A stretch of 36,531 nucleotides of DNA, taken from the NCBI GenBank assembly GCA_037385045.1, contig JARRNJ010000016.1, positions 1-36,531 on the forward strand. The letters run 5' to 3'. The stretch is from JARRNJ01 sp037385045. GTDB taxonomy: Bacteria > Pseudomonadota > Gammaproteobacteria > JASBUN01. Below, piece by piece: positions 25,175-34,629 of the stretch. A program made the position numbers and the translations under genes. Numbering within the stretch: the stretch's first letter is position 1; every line of letters starts with the position of its first letter. The notes under the pieces are model-generated. The model worked only from the letters and a program-made list of their open reading frames with translations, did not search any database and was not told the DNA's origin.

Positions 25175-26205
25175 CCGACAACAAGCTTTCGCGTCCCCGG
25201 AAGCCGTGGACAGCCACCGCGGCGCTGCTGCTGTGGGTCTGCACCGTTTGGTCCGCCGGCGGCGCGTTTGCTGCGCCGCGGCCGGGCCATGACCTCAAGG
25301 GCAGTCACGACTCGCCCCTGGTGTCCCGCTACGCGGGCTCCTGGATCATCGGCTACCGGCACCTTCGCTATGGTGCGCTGGACCTGCCGTTAAGTAAGTC
25401 GCAGCACGCCGCGCTGGTGAAAAAGCGCCGCGTGGAAGGCGAACTCACCCGCATCCTGTATGTGAATCCGCCCGGCCGCTCGGCGCTGGAGGTGTTCAGG
25501 AACTACCAGCGCGCGCTGCGCCAGGGAGGCTTCAAGAGCCTGTTCGAGTGCGAGGGCAAAACCGGCTGCGGCGCGCTGTTTCATCAGGCGATCTACCCCC
25601 AGGCGCAACAGCTCACCGACTCACAGCAAACCGAATTCGCGTTCTCCGGCGTCGCCGACGAATACTTCCTCAGCGCCCGGTTGAGCGACGCCGCCCACAG
25701 GGGCGCCTACCTGTCGTTGTATGTCGCCACCGACGAAAACGAAGCGGGACTATACCGGGGCGCCAAGCGCGTCATGACCCTGCTGCAGATCGTCCAGACA
25801 CAACCCATGCAGACCGGCCAGGTGACCGTCAACGCCTCCGCGCTGGCCCAGGCCCTGGACCGCAGCGGACACGTTGCCCTCTACGGCGTGTACTTCGATA
25901 CCGACAGCGCCCGCCTCAAGCCCGCGTCGCAGAACCAGCTGCGGGAAATGGCCCGCTTTCTCAAGGCCCATCCGCACACCAACGTCTACATCGTCGGCCA
26001 CACCGACGACCGCGGCGCCCTGGACCACAACCTCGATCTGTCGCGGCGCCGCGCCCGGGCCGTGGCGCAGGCGCTGGAAAGCCGATACCACATCGCGGCT
26101 GCCCGGCTCGATGCCCGCGGCGTGGGGCCGCTGGCGCCGGTGGCCGCCAACACCACGGACGCCGGCCGCGCCAGAAATCGCCGCGTCGAACTGGTGGGTC
26201 GCTGA
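25171..26205 (+). CDS. DUF4892-OmpA-like peptidoglycan-binding protein
   Basis: A 344-residue exported protein. A signal peptide (about 1-35, ending GGAFAA) is followed by a DUF4892-like domain (about 40-215, beginning DSPLVSRYAGSWIIGYRH). The OmpA C-terminal domain (about 232-344) has VYFDTDSARLKP, YIVGHTDDRGALDHNLDLSRRRA with the peptidoglycan-contacting D279 and R294-type residues, and NRRVELV at the end. It would tether an envelope assembly to the cell wall. The ATG overlaps the stop codon of the lipoprotein gene, so the two products are coupled in translation. Stand-alone proteins with this two-domain layout are known in proteobacteria, but their role is not established. Confidence 0.9.
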   Translation: MTDNKLSRPRKPWTATAALLLWVCTVWSAGGAFAAPRPGHDLKGSHDSPLVSRYAGSWIIGYRHLRYGALDLPLSKSQHAALVKKRRVEGELTRILYVNPPGRSALEVFRNYQRALRQGGFKSLFECEGKTGCGALFHQAIYPQAQQLTDSQQTEFAFSGVADEYFLSARLSDAAHRGAYLSLYVATDENEAGLYRGAKRVMTLLQIVQTQPMQTGQVTVNASALAQALDRSGHVALYGVYFDTDSARLKPASQNQLREMARFLKAHPHTNVYIVGHTDDRGALDHNLDLSRRRARAVAQALESRYHIAAARLDARGVGPLAPVAANTTDAGRARNRRVELVGR

Positions 26206-26235
26206 GCGACGCGAATAACGACGGGAGCCGAACCA

Positions 26236-29200
26236 GTGGACCGATCACGGATTGAACGCTGTCACCCCGGCGCCGCCCTGCGCACGCTGGCATGGCTGGC
26301 CTGGGTGCTGCCGGCGGCAGCGGCGGCGGGGGTCCCAAGCCTGACGGCGGTGCCGACGACACCGCAGGTGACCAGCCTTGCGCCGACCCAGGCCACAGCC
26401 GGACAGCAGGTGGATCTGACACTGCACGGGCACGCCCTGCGCGACGGTCTGGTCGGCAGCTTCCGCGCCGGCATCCAGGCCGACCCCATGAGCCGCGCCA
26501 GCGCCGACGGCCGGGGGGCCCACATGCGCATCCGCGTGGCGCCCAACGCCGCGCCCGGCCGCTACCAATTAACCCTGGTGGTCAACGGCCGGCGCCTGCC
26601 CCAGCCAACCTACGTCACGGTGCAGGCCGCGCCGGTCAAACTCGCCCCGCTCCCCCACGTCACCATCAAGCCCAAACAGGGGGCCGCCGGCTTCGCGCCG
26701 GCGGTCTCCATCCTGGCGCAGGTGACGCCGTCGTCGGTACGGGCGGGGCGGCGGGTCGAACTGGTATTGAACGGGCGCAGCCTGATGCGGGGTCTGCGGA
26801 TCGACTACGGCCAGGGGGTACATGTGGAGTCGGTGCAGGTGCTCAGCGACACCCGCGCCGTGGCCGTGGTCAGTGTGGATGCCTCCGCGGCCCCGGGCCG
26901 GCGCATGCCGCGGGCCAGCGAACCCGACGCCCGGGTTCAGGTCCTGCCCCAGGCGGCCTTGCAGATCGCCGCCGGCGGCCCGTCGCTGCGGGCGCCGCAG
27001 GTTTCCGGCGGCGGCTTTGCGCCGCGCAAGCCGGTGGCGATGCGGGCGCCCAGGGTACTCAGCATCACCCCCAACCGGTTGGAAGCCGGCAAGGACTACA
27101 CGGTCACTGCCTACGGTGAACACCTCGACGCCGGCCTCGAGCTGCGCTTCGGCAACGGCGTCCGCGTCGACGAGGTGAAGGTGCTCGACAACCGCCGGGC
27201 GCAGGTGTCGCTGCACGTGGACCCGAAGGCGCACTCCGGCATCCGCCAGGCCCAGGCCCGCGCCGACAGTCACGCGACATGGAAAGTGCAGACGGCCTCG
27301 CTTCTTGTGCAGCCGCCTTTTCGCATCGCCAAGCTGCCGAAACCCAAGCTGCCGAAACCCGACTGGAAAGCGATCATCAAGGGCCGCATCCTGCTGCAGG
27401 GCCCGAAGTGGTTCTCGGGAAAAGCGGCCGTGGCGCACAAGGACCCGATCACCGGCAAACCGATGGGCCAGGAAGTGGTGCATGTGGGCGTCCATGTACC
27501 GGGCCTCAAGGACACCACCATTTTCTCCTGGCGGGAGCAGAACCCGGGGCTTGCCGAGTGGTTCGAGGTGCGCTTTTACGCCGGCGGCAAACTGGTCGCC
27601 AAGCGCCGCATCGAGAAGCGCCACGTGGCCTGGTTCAACAAGAACATGCTGCCCACCTGGCTGATCCCGGATCCGACGCTGATCGCGACGCTCGCCCAGG
27701 CGGTGCCGGCCGGGGACGTCACCCTGGTGCGCAACAAAAAGACCGGAAAATGGGCGGTCAGCGGGCAGGTCAAGGCGTCAACGGCGTTCGGCCCCAAGGA
27801 TGGTCTGCCCGCCAGCGACCTCACCTGGGAGGTGGTGGGCTACCGCAACTATTACCAAAGCGGCGTGGAACGCAAGGCGGCCCTGCGCGCGCGGGCACCG
27901 GTGATGGTCGCCGCCCTGGGCGGTTTTGTGCCCCGCGCCGCGTCGCCGGGCAGACAAGTGGCGCGCGAAGTCGAACGCTCCGAGCGCTGGCCCCTGAACG
28001 TCCCTGCCCGCCCCACCGGCCTGGCCTGCGGCAGCCAGGCGCCGAGCAGCCTGGACGTGAAACTGATCGACAACGGCGCCACCGGCAAGGACAAGCAGTT
28101 TTCCACCGACCAGGCCACCAGCGCCCATACCGGCGAACGCTGGCAGCTGGTGGGGGCCCTGGACCTGAAGCGCAGCCCCTGGTCGTCGAGCCCGCAAGTG
28201 TTCCAACCCGCCGTCGGGCGCGGCAAGAACAAGAAAGTACTGTTCACCACCTGGCGCTTCGACAACGTCTACGTCGACTGGGGCGATGGTACGGTGCGGC
28301 CGCTGGCGGTGTCCCAGAAAGGCAACCCCGGGCCGGGCAAGTACCACGCCGATACCGTGGTCGACATTGACCACGCCATGCAAAAGCATCTGCACGCCTA
28401 TTCCCAGACCGGCAGCTATACGGTGCGGGTCTATCAACTGGCCGAGGGCGACATTCAGGACGAGTCGGCCGCCAACGTAAGCCTGGCGGCCAATCACGGC
28501 GCCGGACTGTACGGCGCGGCGGTGGCGCTGGGCGGGGGCGGCGGCCACAGTCACAACGACCAGGCCGCACCGAGCCACTTTCACCATGCCAAGGCGACGG
28601 GCAACCACGCCTACATGCTCATGTGCAAGCAGGTGGTGATCCGCCCGCGCCACGACGACGCCTCGGACGGACCGCTCAATCTGGTCGCGGCCAAGGTGCG
28701 CGGCTTTCCCGAACAGCCGGGCGACGACAGCCCGCCCAAGGGCGTGAAGGTCGCGCCGCCGGCGGGTGACTCCTCGCCCCTGCCGGGGCTGGCCCAGGGC
28801 GCCGGCGCCGCGCCGGCGAACAGCCATGAGCGGGCGATGGCGCTTTCGGGCGCGCACCCGTCGCTCAACAGTCAGGACATGAGCCGGATCTTTCACGCCG
28901 GGCCCGGCGGGGTGCCGAAGTTCTCCGCCTGCGACGTGTCCCTCACCGGCGGCGGCTATCTCTATTACTACGGCCAGGGCCGGGCCCGGGTCACCTGGTA
29001 TCTGGACGGCCACGCCATCGGCAGCCGTATGGTGTCGCCCGGCCCGTCGACGCCGCGCAGCGACCCGGTGCTGGCGAGCAAGGATCCCGGCCCGCCGCTG
29101 GTGTCGGCATGGGGCCTGATCACCTCACCGTCGATACCCCTCAAGCAGGTCGGCAAGCACCGGCTGTCGTTCGACGCCCAGGTCATGTACGACGCCAGCG

Positions 29201-32025
29201 GACTCACCGGCCTCTCCGGCCTCATGGGCCGGGCATTGGGCAGCGGCGGGCGGCACCCCGACCACCGGCTGGCGGCCCAACTCGCGGCCGGCCTGCACGG
29301 CGCGCCGGCCCTGGGGGTGTTGCCGCCCCAGGGTGTAAGCATCCCCCACGGCGGTGATCCGGTGGCCTGGCTGAACCGGCCGCTGCAGCAGGTAGCCCGC
29401 GCCGCACCGAAACGGTTGCTGGTGGCCGCCTCCGGGGGCGTCCGTTTCGACACCGGCAACCCGATCGCGCTGGGAACCGCGCTGTCCGGGGCAGGCGGAT
29501 TACCGAAAAGGAAGCCGCCGACTTACGTCGCCGCCCCCGCCCGCGACTACCAGGTGGCGGGCACGCAATCCGGACAACCGTGCACGTTCCGGTTCCCGGT
29601 GCAGGGCGGCGCGTTCATTGTCGGCGGCCTGCAGAACCCGGGCGGCGGCAAACCCAATGTCACCCACCAGGGCAACCGTTGGAGCGGCAGCGGTAAACTG
29701 TTCATTCATTTGGCCGGCTCGGGCGGACTGGTGCAGTGGCCGGTACCGATCAAATTCAAGGACTGGACGCTCAAGAACGATCAGACCACGGTCGCCAGCG
29801 GCAGCTTCGATCTGTCGGATCCGATCCAGTCCAGCCTGCCCATGCCGGGGGTGCAGGCCCGGGTGCAGCGGCTCCAGGGCAAGGCCGGCGATTCAGTGCG
29901 CATGACGCTGCGCGCCCACATCAGCAATGCCAACATCCGCGCCACCGACAACCAGGCAGCGCCGCCGGCGCTGGTCGCCACCGCGGTGCTGTCACCGCAA
30001 GGCGACTGGTATGCCGACGGCTTGTCGCTGCCGACGCTGGACGTCTACGACAGCGGTTTCACCCTGGCCCCCAAGTCCGTGGTACTGGATTTCAGCGCCA
30101 CCCAGGGCAGCGGCTGCGGAGCCGGCGGCGACGGCTGGATGGGGCTGGCGTTTGGCGCCGGCTCGCGCTTGAGCGCCTATACCTTCCAGCTCAAACACGG
30201 GCAGGCGGCACCGGTTTCCGGCTGGGGCATCGACGATCAGGGATTGTGCGGCCAACACAAGTTCGGCGTTTACGACTCGCCGGTGGAACAGGGCACCATT
30301 CACTGGGACGGCATCGACGCGACCGCCGCCGGCGGGCGCTTCACCGCCCGCTACCGGGGCCTGCGGGTGCACGTGCCGTGGCTGGACGTGGACCTCAAGG
30401 GTGGCGACCGCTTGATGCACGCGGGCAAGGGCAGCGGCGGCGGCAGGATCGAACTCAACCTCACCGGCGACGCGCCGGCGCGCCAGTTCGGCCCGGTGAA
30501 GCTGGACGCCAACGGCCTGCAGCTGGGCACCTTGAAGGGCGTGGGCATGGCGGTTCGGGCCCATAGCACAGGCTTCGCCTTCACGGCCGACGGCCGCGCA
30601 TTCGCCGACCAGGTGAACGTGCCCGACCTGTATTTCGGCATGGACGGCAAGGCGTACTTCGACGGCAGCGGCGGCTCGGCGCACGTGAGCCTCAGCGGCC
30701 GCAAGGGCCGCCTGTCCCAGGGCGTGGTCGATCTCCAGGGCCTGGACGTGGTGGCCACGCCGGGGGAATCGAGCCGGCTGCTGTTCAACTTCAGCACCGA
30801 GCTGCGCATCTCCGATGCCCTGCCCGCGGCGCAGGCGCCGGTCAGCTACCGCATCGACGAGGCCGTGCCGGGCACCTACACCGGCAGCGGACCCGTGACC
30901 GGGCACTTCGTCATCCACAAGCCGTTCCCGGATGCCAACCCGTCCACCGACTCGGTCATCCATCCCGACTACGTCGGGCCGCAGGACGGCCACACGGCGT
31001 CGGCCGGTCCGCTGCACTGGTTGATTCGCGACGCCCGCGCCGACAGCGGCAGCCACATGCGCTACTGCGGTGACGTGGACCTGGGCCTGTTCGGCGGCCC
31101 GCCGGTCAAAGGCGGCTTCGCACTGGGCTACCAGGGCAGCGACGATTTCTGGGCCGCCCGCGCCGACGTGTCGCTGGGCACCAGCGGCACGCCCCTGGTG
31201 CCGCCGTATATGACCCTCTACACCATCGGCGGCGGACTCGGCTACAACGTCGCCATCGATTCGTTCGCCACCGGCTCCAGCTGCGATGTGCATGCGAAAA
31301 TCGACCACACCCCGGCCTTCAACGCCCACCTGCTGGTGGGCGACCCGAGCCATTTCGTCTACGGCTTCGACGGCGAGCTGACGGTCAAGGTCAGCGGCCC
31401 GGAGGCCGGCGCGCGCATGGACTACAAGGCATGGCTGGTGCGCCACCAGTGGAACGGCGGCGGCGACTTCTACGGCCGCTTCCAGTATGCCAGCGGCAAC
31501 TTCGACGGCACCCTCAACGGCCACTACGGCTTCCTCGACGACAAGGTCTACATCGAGGCCACCCACGACGCCATCGCCATGCATTTCGGCGGCGGCAAGT
31601 GGTACATCCACGCCGGCACCAAGGACAACCCGGTGCGCGGCCATGTATTGATCGTCAACGCGGGGGCCTGGCTGGGCCTGGGTTCGGAAGGCATGCGCGC
31701 CGGCGCCAAGGCCCATCTGCACGTGGGCGGCGGCAACTGCAGCAGCGCCTGCGCCGAAGCGAATGCCAACACACTCCTCGAAGCCGAGATCACGCCCCAG
31801 CCGCACATCCGCGCCGACGCCCACATGCATGTGGACGCCCACGCCTGCGCGTTCGACGTCTGCCTCGGGGCGGGCGTGGGAAGCCATATGCACTTGGCGG
31901 CGCTGCCGCCTGAGCTTGCCCTGGGCTTCAACCTCGGCGGCTGCCCGCCCGGGCACCTGGACGTGGGCCTGGAGGTGCTGCCGAATCCCAAGCCGCACAT
32001 TGGTGGGGGGGTATGTCTATGGTGA
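26236..32025 (+). CDS. Giant secreted multidomain protein with TIG-like and PKD-like domains
   Basis: A 1929-residue exported protein, the largest in the window. A signal peptide (about 10-31) follows the GTG start, which has GGGAG eight bases upstream. Three IPT/TIG-like Ig domains lie at about 42-130, 155-240 and 272-358. Each opens with a T/S-L/V-x-P phrase, as in VTSLAPTQATAGQ and VLSITPNRLEAGK. A KLPKPKLPKP linker follows at 366-375. A PKD-like domain lies at about 672-735 (VDWGDGT, then HAYSQTGSYTVRVYQL). The region from about 890 to 1929 is beta-strand and glycine rich, with scattered Cys and His. It includes GGGKWYIHAGTKDNP (about 1784-1798) and a Cys/His-rich tail ending in VCLW. That half matches no family I know. 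It is probably a surface or extracellular structural protein. The next gene overlaps its end. Confidence 0.85.
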   Translation: MDRSRIERCHPGAALRTLAWLAWVLPAAAAAGVPSLTAVPTTPQVTSLAPTQATAGQQVDLTLHGHALRDGLVGSFRAGIQADPMSRASADGRGAHMRIRVAPNAAPGRYQLTLVVNGRRLPQPTYVTVQAAPVKLAPLPHVTIKPKQGAAGFAPAVSILAQVTPSSVRAGRRVELVLNGRSLMRGLRIDYGQGVHVESVQVLSDTRAVAVVSVDASAAPGRRMPRASEPDARVQVLPQAALQIAAGGPSLRAPQVSGGGFAPRKPVAMRAPRVLSITPNRLEAGKDYTVTAYGEHLDAGLELRFGNGVRVDEVKVLDNRRAQVSLHVDPKAHSGIRQAQARADSHATWKVQTASLLVQPPFRIAKLPKPKLPKPDWKAIIKGRILLQGPKWFSGKAAVAHKDPITGKPMGQEVVHVGVHVPGLKDTTIFSWREQNPGLAEWFEVRFYAGGKLVAKRRIEKRHVAWFNKNMLPTWLIPDPTLIATLAQAVPAGDVTLVRNKKTGKWAVSGQVKASTAFGPKDGLPASDLTWEVVGYRNYYQSGVERKAALRARAPVMVAALGGFVPRAASPGRQVAREVERSERWPLNVPARPTGLACGSQAPSSLDVKLIDNGATGKDKQFSTDQATSAHTGERWQLVGALDLKRSPWSSSPQVFQPAVGRGKNKKVLFTTWRFDNVYVDWGDGTVRPLAVSQKGNPGPGKYHADTVVDIDHAMQKHLHAYSQTGSYTVRVYQLAEGDIQDESAANVSLAANHGAGLYGAAVALGGGGGHSHNDQAAPSHFHHAKATGNHAYMLMCKQVVIRPRHDDASDGPLNLVAAKVRGFPEQPGDDSPPKGVKVAPPAGDSSPLPGLAQGAGAAPANSHERAMALSGAHPSLNSQDMSRIFHAGPGGVPKFSACDVSLTGGGYLYYYGQGRARVTWYLDGHAIGSRMVSPGPSTPRSDPVLASKDPGPPLVSAWGLITSPSIPLKQVGKHRLSFDAQVMYDASGLTGLSGLMGRALGSGGRHPDHRLAAQLAAGLHGAPALGVLPPQGVSIPHGGDPVAWLNRPLQQVARAAPKRLLVAASGGVRFDTGNPIALGTALSGAGGLPKRKPPTYVAAPARDYQVAGTQSGQPCTFRFPVQGGAFIVGGLQNPGGGKPNVTHQGNRWSGSGKLFIHLAGSGGLVQWPVPIKFKDWTLKNDQTTVASGSFDLSDPIQSSLPMPGVQARVQRLQGKAGDSVRMTLRAHISNANIRATDNQAAPPALVATAVLSPQGDWYADGLSLPTLDVYDSGFTLAPKSVVLDFSATQGSGCGAGGDGWMGLAFGAGSRLSAYTFQLKHGQAAPVSGWGIDDQGLCGQHKFGVYDSPVEQGTIHWDGIDATAAGGRFTARYRGLRVHVPWLDVDLKGGDRLMHAGKGSGGGRIELNLTGDAPARQFGPVKLDANGLQLGTLKGVGMAVRAHSTGFAFTADGRAFADQVNVPDLYFGMDGKAYFDGSGGSAHVSLSGRKGRLSQGVVDLQGLDVVATPGESSRLLFNFSTELRISDALPAAQAPVSYRIDEAVPGTYTGSGPVTGHFVIHKPFPDANPSTDSVIHPDYVGPQDGHTASAGPLHWLIRDARADSGSHMRYCGDVDLGLFGGPPVKGGFALGYQGSDDFWAARADVSLGTSGTPLVPPYMTLYTIGGGLGYNVAIDSFATGSSCDVHAKIDHTPAFNAHLLVGDPSHFVYGFDGELTVKVSGPEAGARMDYKAWLVRHQWNGGGDFYGRFQYASGNFDGTLNGHYGFLDDKVYIEATHDAIAMHFGGGKWYIHAGTKDNPVRGHVLIVNAGAWLGLGSEGMRAGAKAHLHVGGGNCSSACAEANANTLLEAEITPQPHIRADAHMHVDAHACAFDVCLGAGVGSHMHLAALPPELALGFNLGGCPPGHLDVGLEVLPNPKPHIGGGVCLW

Positions 32026-33968
32026 ATGTGCGCGCAAACCGCCGTCGACTGACGGCCGCCGGCTTGGTCGCCGTTTTGGCATCGGCGCCGGCCGCCAACG
32101 CGGCATCGACGCCGCAACGGGCCGTATGCGCCCGCGACAGCGCCGGCGCGCTGCGGGTGCTGGCGTTGATACCGCCGGCGCACTGGCCGGCCGGCGGCCT
32201 GCGCGTCGACGCCGGCGGCAGGACCCTCGCGCGGCTGCGGCCCGACCCCCGCGCCCTGGCCGAGCTGCCGCAGAAGGACCGCCAGGCATTGAAGCGGCTG
32301 CCGGCCCGCGCCCGTGCCGCCCACTCCGGCGGCGCGACGGTGATCATCTACGGCCGCCTGCTGTCGGACTGGCGCTTCGCCCGGGCCGCGGGCATGGGCG
32401 GCGCGCTGACGGGGGCGCCACGCGGCATCAAGGAGATCCAGGTGCAACCGCTGGACGCCCGCGGTCACGCCTCGGGGCCGGCGCTGACCTGCCGCCTGGG
32501 TCCGTCCAGGCCGCCGCCGGCGCCCGCCGGCCTGCGGGCGAAGATGACCGGCGACGGCGTGGCCCTGTACTGGCGGCCGCTGGCCGGGCGGGGGCTGCCG
32601 GTGCTGTCCTACCGGGTGCAGCGCAACGCCGGCGCCGGCAGCGAGCCACTGACCGGCCAGGCACCGTTTCTGCCGTTCAACCACCCGTCGAAACAGCCGG
32701 CCTACATGGATGAGGCGCCGCCCCTGGAGCAGAACGTCACCTACCAGGTGCGCTGGGTGGACCCGCTGGGGCGCGCCGGGGCGCCGGCGCGGGTGCGCAT
32801 CTATACCATGGACCTCGCCGCCCTGCGGCCGCCGGCGCGGGTGACGGCCGAGCGCATTCCGGGCGGAGTGGCGTTGCACTGGCCGAAAAGCGACAACCCA
32901 CATACCGCCGGCTACGTGGTCGAACGCGCCTATCTCAATACCGGCCCCTATGAGGTGCTGACCCCCAACGGCCTGCCGGCGGCCAAGCCGGAGTACCGCG
33001 ACCAGGGGCTGCAGGGCGGTACGCTGTATTTCTACCGCGTGCAGGCCATGGGTCCACGGGGCGATCTGGGGGCGCCGTCCGACCCGGTGGCAATCCAGGC
33101 CCGGGGCACGGCCGCGCCGCCGGCGCCGCGCCGGCTCAAGGCGGCGCTCGGCCGCACCCGCGTACGCCTGACCTGGGAACCGCTGCCGGGCAATGTTGCC
33201 GGTTACATCGTCGAACGCCGGGCTGAAGGCAGCCCGCGCTGGAGCCGCCTCAATCAGGAACTGCAGCAACCGCCGCGCTACGACGATCTGCTCGGCGCCC
33301 AGGCCGGCGGCACACTGCGCTACCGGGTGCGCGCCGTGAGCCAGGACAACCAGGTCAGCAAACCGTCGAAGGTGCTGGACGTGAAGCTGGTGGATACCGC
33401 ACCGCCGCTGCCGCCGCAGATCACCGCTGCCGACGGTGCCGGCGGCAAAGTGACCCTGCGGCTGCGGGCGGCCCGGCCGGCGGCCGATACCGCCCGCATC
33501 TACGTCCTGCGCGGCGGCACGGCCCGGGACCCCGGGCTGGTGATCGGCAAGCCGCTGCCGGGCGATGGCACGCGGTTCGACGACACCTGGGTGCAGCCGG
33601 GCAAGACCTATTGGTATCACCTGGTCGCCTACGACGCCGCCGGTAACCGCAGCGCCGGCAGCACCGCGGTGGAAGTGCGGGTCGCGGCACCGCAACCGCC
33701 CCGGCCGGCGGCTCCCAAGGCCCGGTTCGTCGCCCGGCCGCTTCCCATGGTACGGTTTGAATTCCGGCCGCCGCCACGGCGGCTGGCCGTGGTGGTGCAG
33801 TCATCGCGGGACGGCAGGCATTGGCTGACGGCCGCGGGCCCGACCACCCAGGATCACGCTCAGGATCTCAATCCGGGTTCCGGCGCGGTGCAGTATCGGA
33901 TACGCTATCAGGCAGTTGATGGGACCCTGGGCCCGCCGTCGCCGCCGGTGACCGTGCGGCGCAAATAG
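32019..33968 (+). CDS. Secreted protein with four fibronectin type III domains
   Basis: A 649-residue exported protein. A signal peptide (about 1-28, ending AANA) leads into a unique N-terminal region (about 30-160). Four fibronectin type III domains lie at about 166-263, 270-361, 368-456 and 463-555; typical cores are VALHWPKSDN..AGYVVER, VRLTWEPLPGNVAGYIVER and KTYWYHLVAYDAAGNRS. A last beta-sandwich (about 568-648) completes it. The ATG at 32019 is preferred because a G-rich stretch lies seven bases upstream; an ATG two codons earlier is possible. It overlaps the giant-protein gene by seven bases, which implies coupled translation and a fixed ratio. FN3 repeats usually serve as spacers or binding modules on secreted proteins. 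A partner of the giant protein is the likeliest role. Confidence 0.85.
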   Translation: MVNVRANRRRLTAAGLVAVLASAPAANAASTPQRAVCARDSAGALRVLALIPPAHWPAGGLRVDAGGRTLARLRPDPRALAELPQKDRQALKRLPARARAAHSGGATVIIYGRLLSDWRFARAAGMGGALTGAPRGIKEIQVQPLDARGHASGPALTCRLGPSRPPPAPAGLRAKMTGDGVALYWRPLAGRGLPVLSYRVQRNAGAGSEPLTGQAPFLPFNHPSKQPAYMDEAPPLEQNVTYQVRWVDPLGRAGAPARVRIYTMDLAALRPPARVTAERIPGGVALHWPKSDNPHTAGYVVERAYLNTGPYEVLTPNGLPAAKPEYRDQGLQGGTLYFYRVQAMGPRGDLGAPSDPVAIQARGTAAPPAPRRLKAALGRTRVRLTWEPLPGNVAGYIVERRAEGSPRWSRLNQELQQPPRYDDLLGAQAGGTLRYRVRAVSQDNQVSKPSKVLDVKLVDTAPPLPPQITAADGAGGKVTLRLRAARPAADTARIYVLRGGTARDPGLVIGKPLPGDGTRFDDTWVQPGKTYWYHLVAYDAAGNRSAGSTAVEVRVAAPQPPRPAAPKARFVARPLPMVRFEFRPPPRRLAVVVQSSRDGRHWLTAAGPTTQDHAQDLNPGSGAVQYRIRYQAVDGTLGPPSPPVTVRRK

Positions 33969-34049
33969 TCAACGTCCGGGATCGATCATCGGCGGGAGCG
34001 CCAGCGCCCTCGGGCCTGGCACCATTCACACACCATGACGAGGGATCCC

Positions 34050-34625
34050 ATGTCTCCAAGCAACCAGCCTGTCGCCAGGCATCCGTCGAGGACCCGGGTG
34101 TGGCTGCTCACGGGACTGTGCGCCTTGTGGCTCGCGGCGTGCGGCAATCAAGACGGCGCAACCCAGGTGCCGGCGGCGGTGGACGCATGCAGCCTGCTCA
34201 GCGCCGACGACCTGCAGGCGCTGGCGCCGGGGCTCAGCGCCGGAACGCCCGGCAAGGCGAAGATACCCAACACCTCCACCTGCGAGTGGGATGATGCCAG
34301 CCATCTGCCTGCATTGATGCTGCAGGTCACGCCGGCACCGGCGTCCAGCGTCAAAAAGGATCTGGAAAGCGGCTTCGCCAATATGGGTTACGACGTACAT
34401 GAGGTCACCGGTCTCGGCGACGAAGCGGCGGTCGCCGTGCAGCGCGCCGACCCCACCCACGGCGTCCAGGCTGGCGTGGCTATGCTGGGCGTCCGGGTCG
34501 GCAAGCGCGAACTGGCCCTGTCGCCGGTGCGCCTGCAAATCGCCAGCACCAGCGACCCGGCCTTCAAGCATCTGCGGGATGCGGCCGCGCTCGCCGTGTC
34601 GCGTCTGCGGAAGAAGAATAAATAG
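34050..34625 (+). CDS. DUF3558-like lipoprotein, second of two
   Basis: A 191-residue predicted lipoprotein with the lipobox LWLAAC (acylated C31). The mature part has DACSLLSADDLQALAPGL and later STCEWDD, the same Cys-to-Cys layout as the lipoprotein at 24668-25174. The ATG at 34050 is chosen because GAGGG lies five bases upstream; the in-frame ATG at 34035 has no Shine-Dalgarno. It follows the FN3 gene after 81 bp and is the last gene on this strand before a convergent repeat region, so it probably ends the operon. Its residue after the cysteine is glycine. DUF3558 proteins are best known from actinobacteria, so the label is one of resemblance; function unknown. Confidence 0.82.
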   Translation: MSPSNQPVARHPSRTRVWLLTGLCALWLAACGNQDGATQVPAAVDACSLLSADDLQALAPGLSAGTPGKAKIPNTSTCEWDDASHLPALMLQVTPAPASSVKKDLESGFANMGYDVHEVTGLGDEAAVAVQRADPTHGVQAGVAMLGVRVGKRELALSPVRLQIASTSDPAFKHLRDAAALAVSRLRKKNK

Positions 34626-34629
34626 CGGG

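Noticed and set aside
29992..31998. Minus-strand frame of about 670 codons inside the giant gene
   Set aside because: Low-complexity Ala/Val/Gly/His reading with no motif; the plus frame continues a coherent secreted protein.
31548..33695. Minus-strand frame of about 715 codons across the giant/FN3 junction
   Set aside because: Crosses two coupled plus-strand genes and has no recognisable domain.
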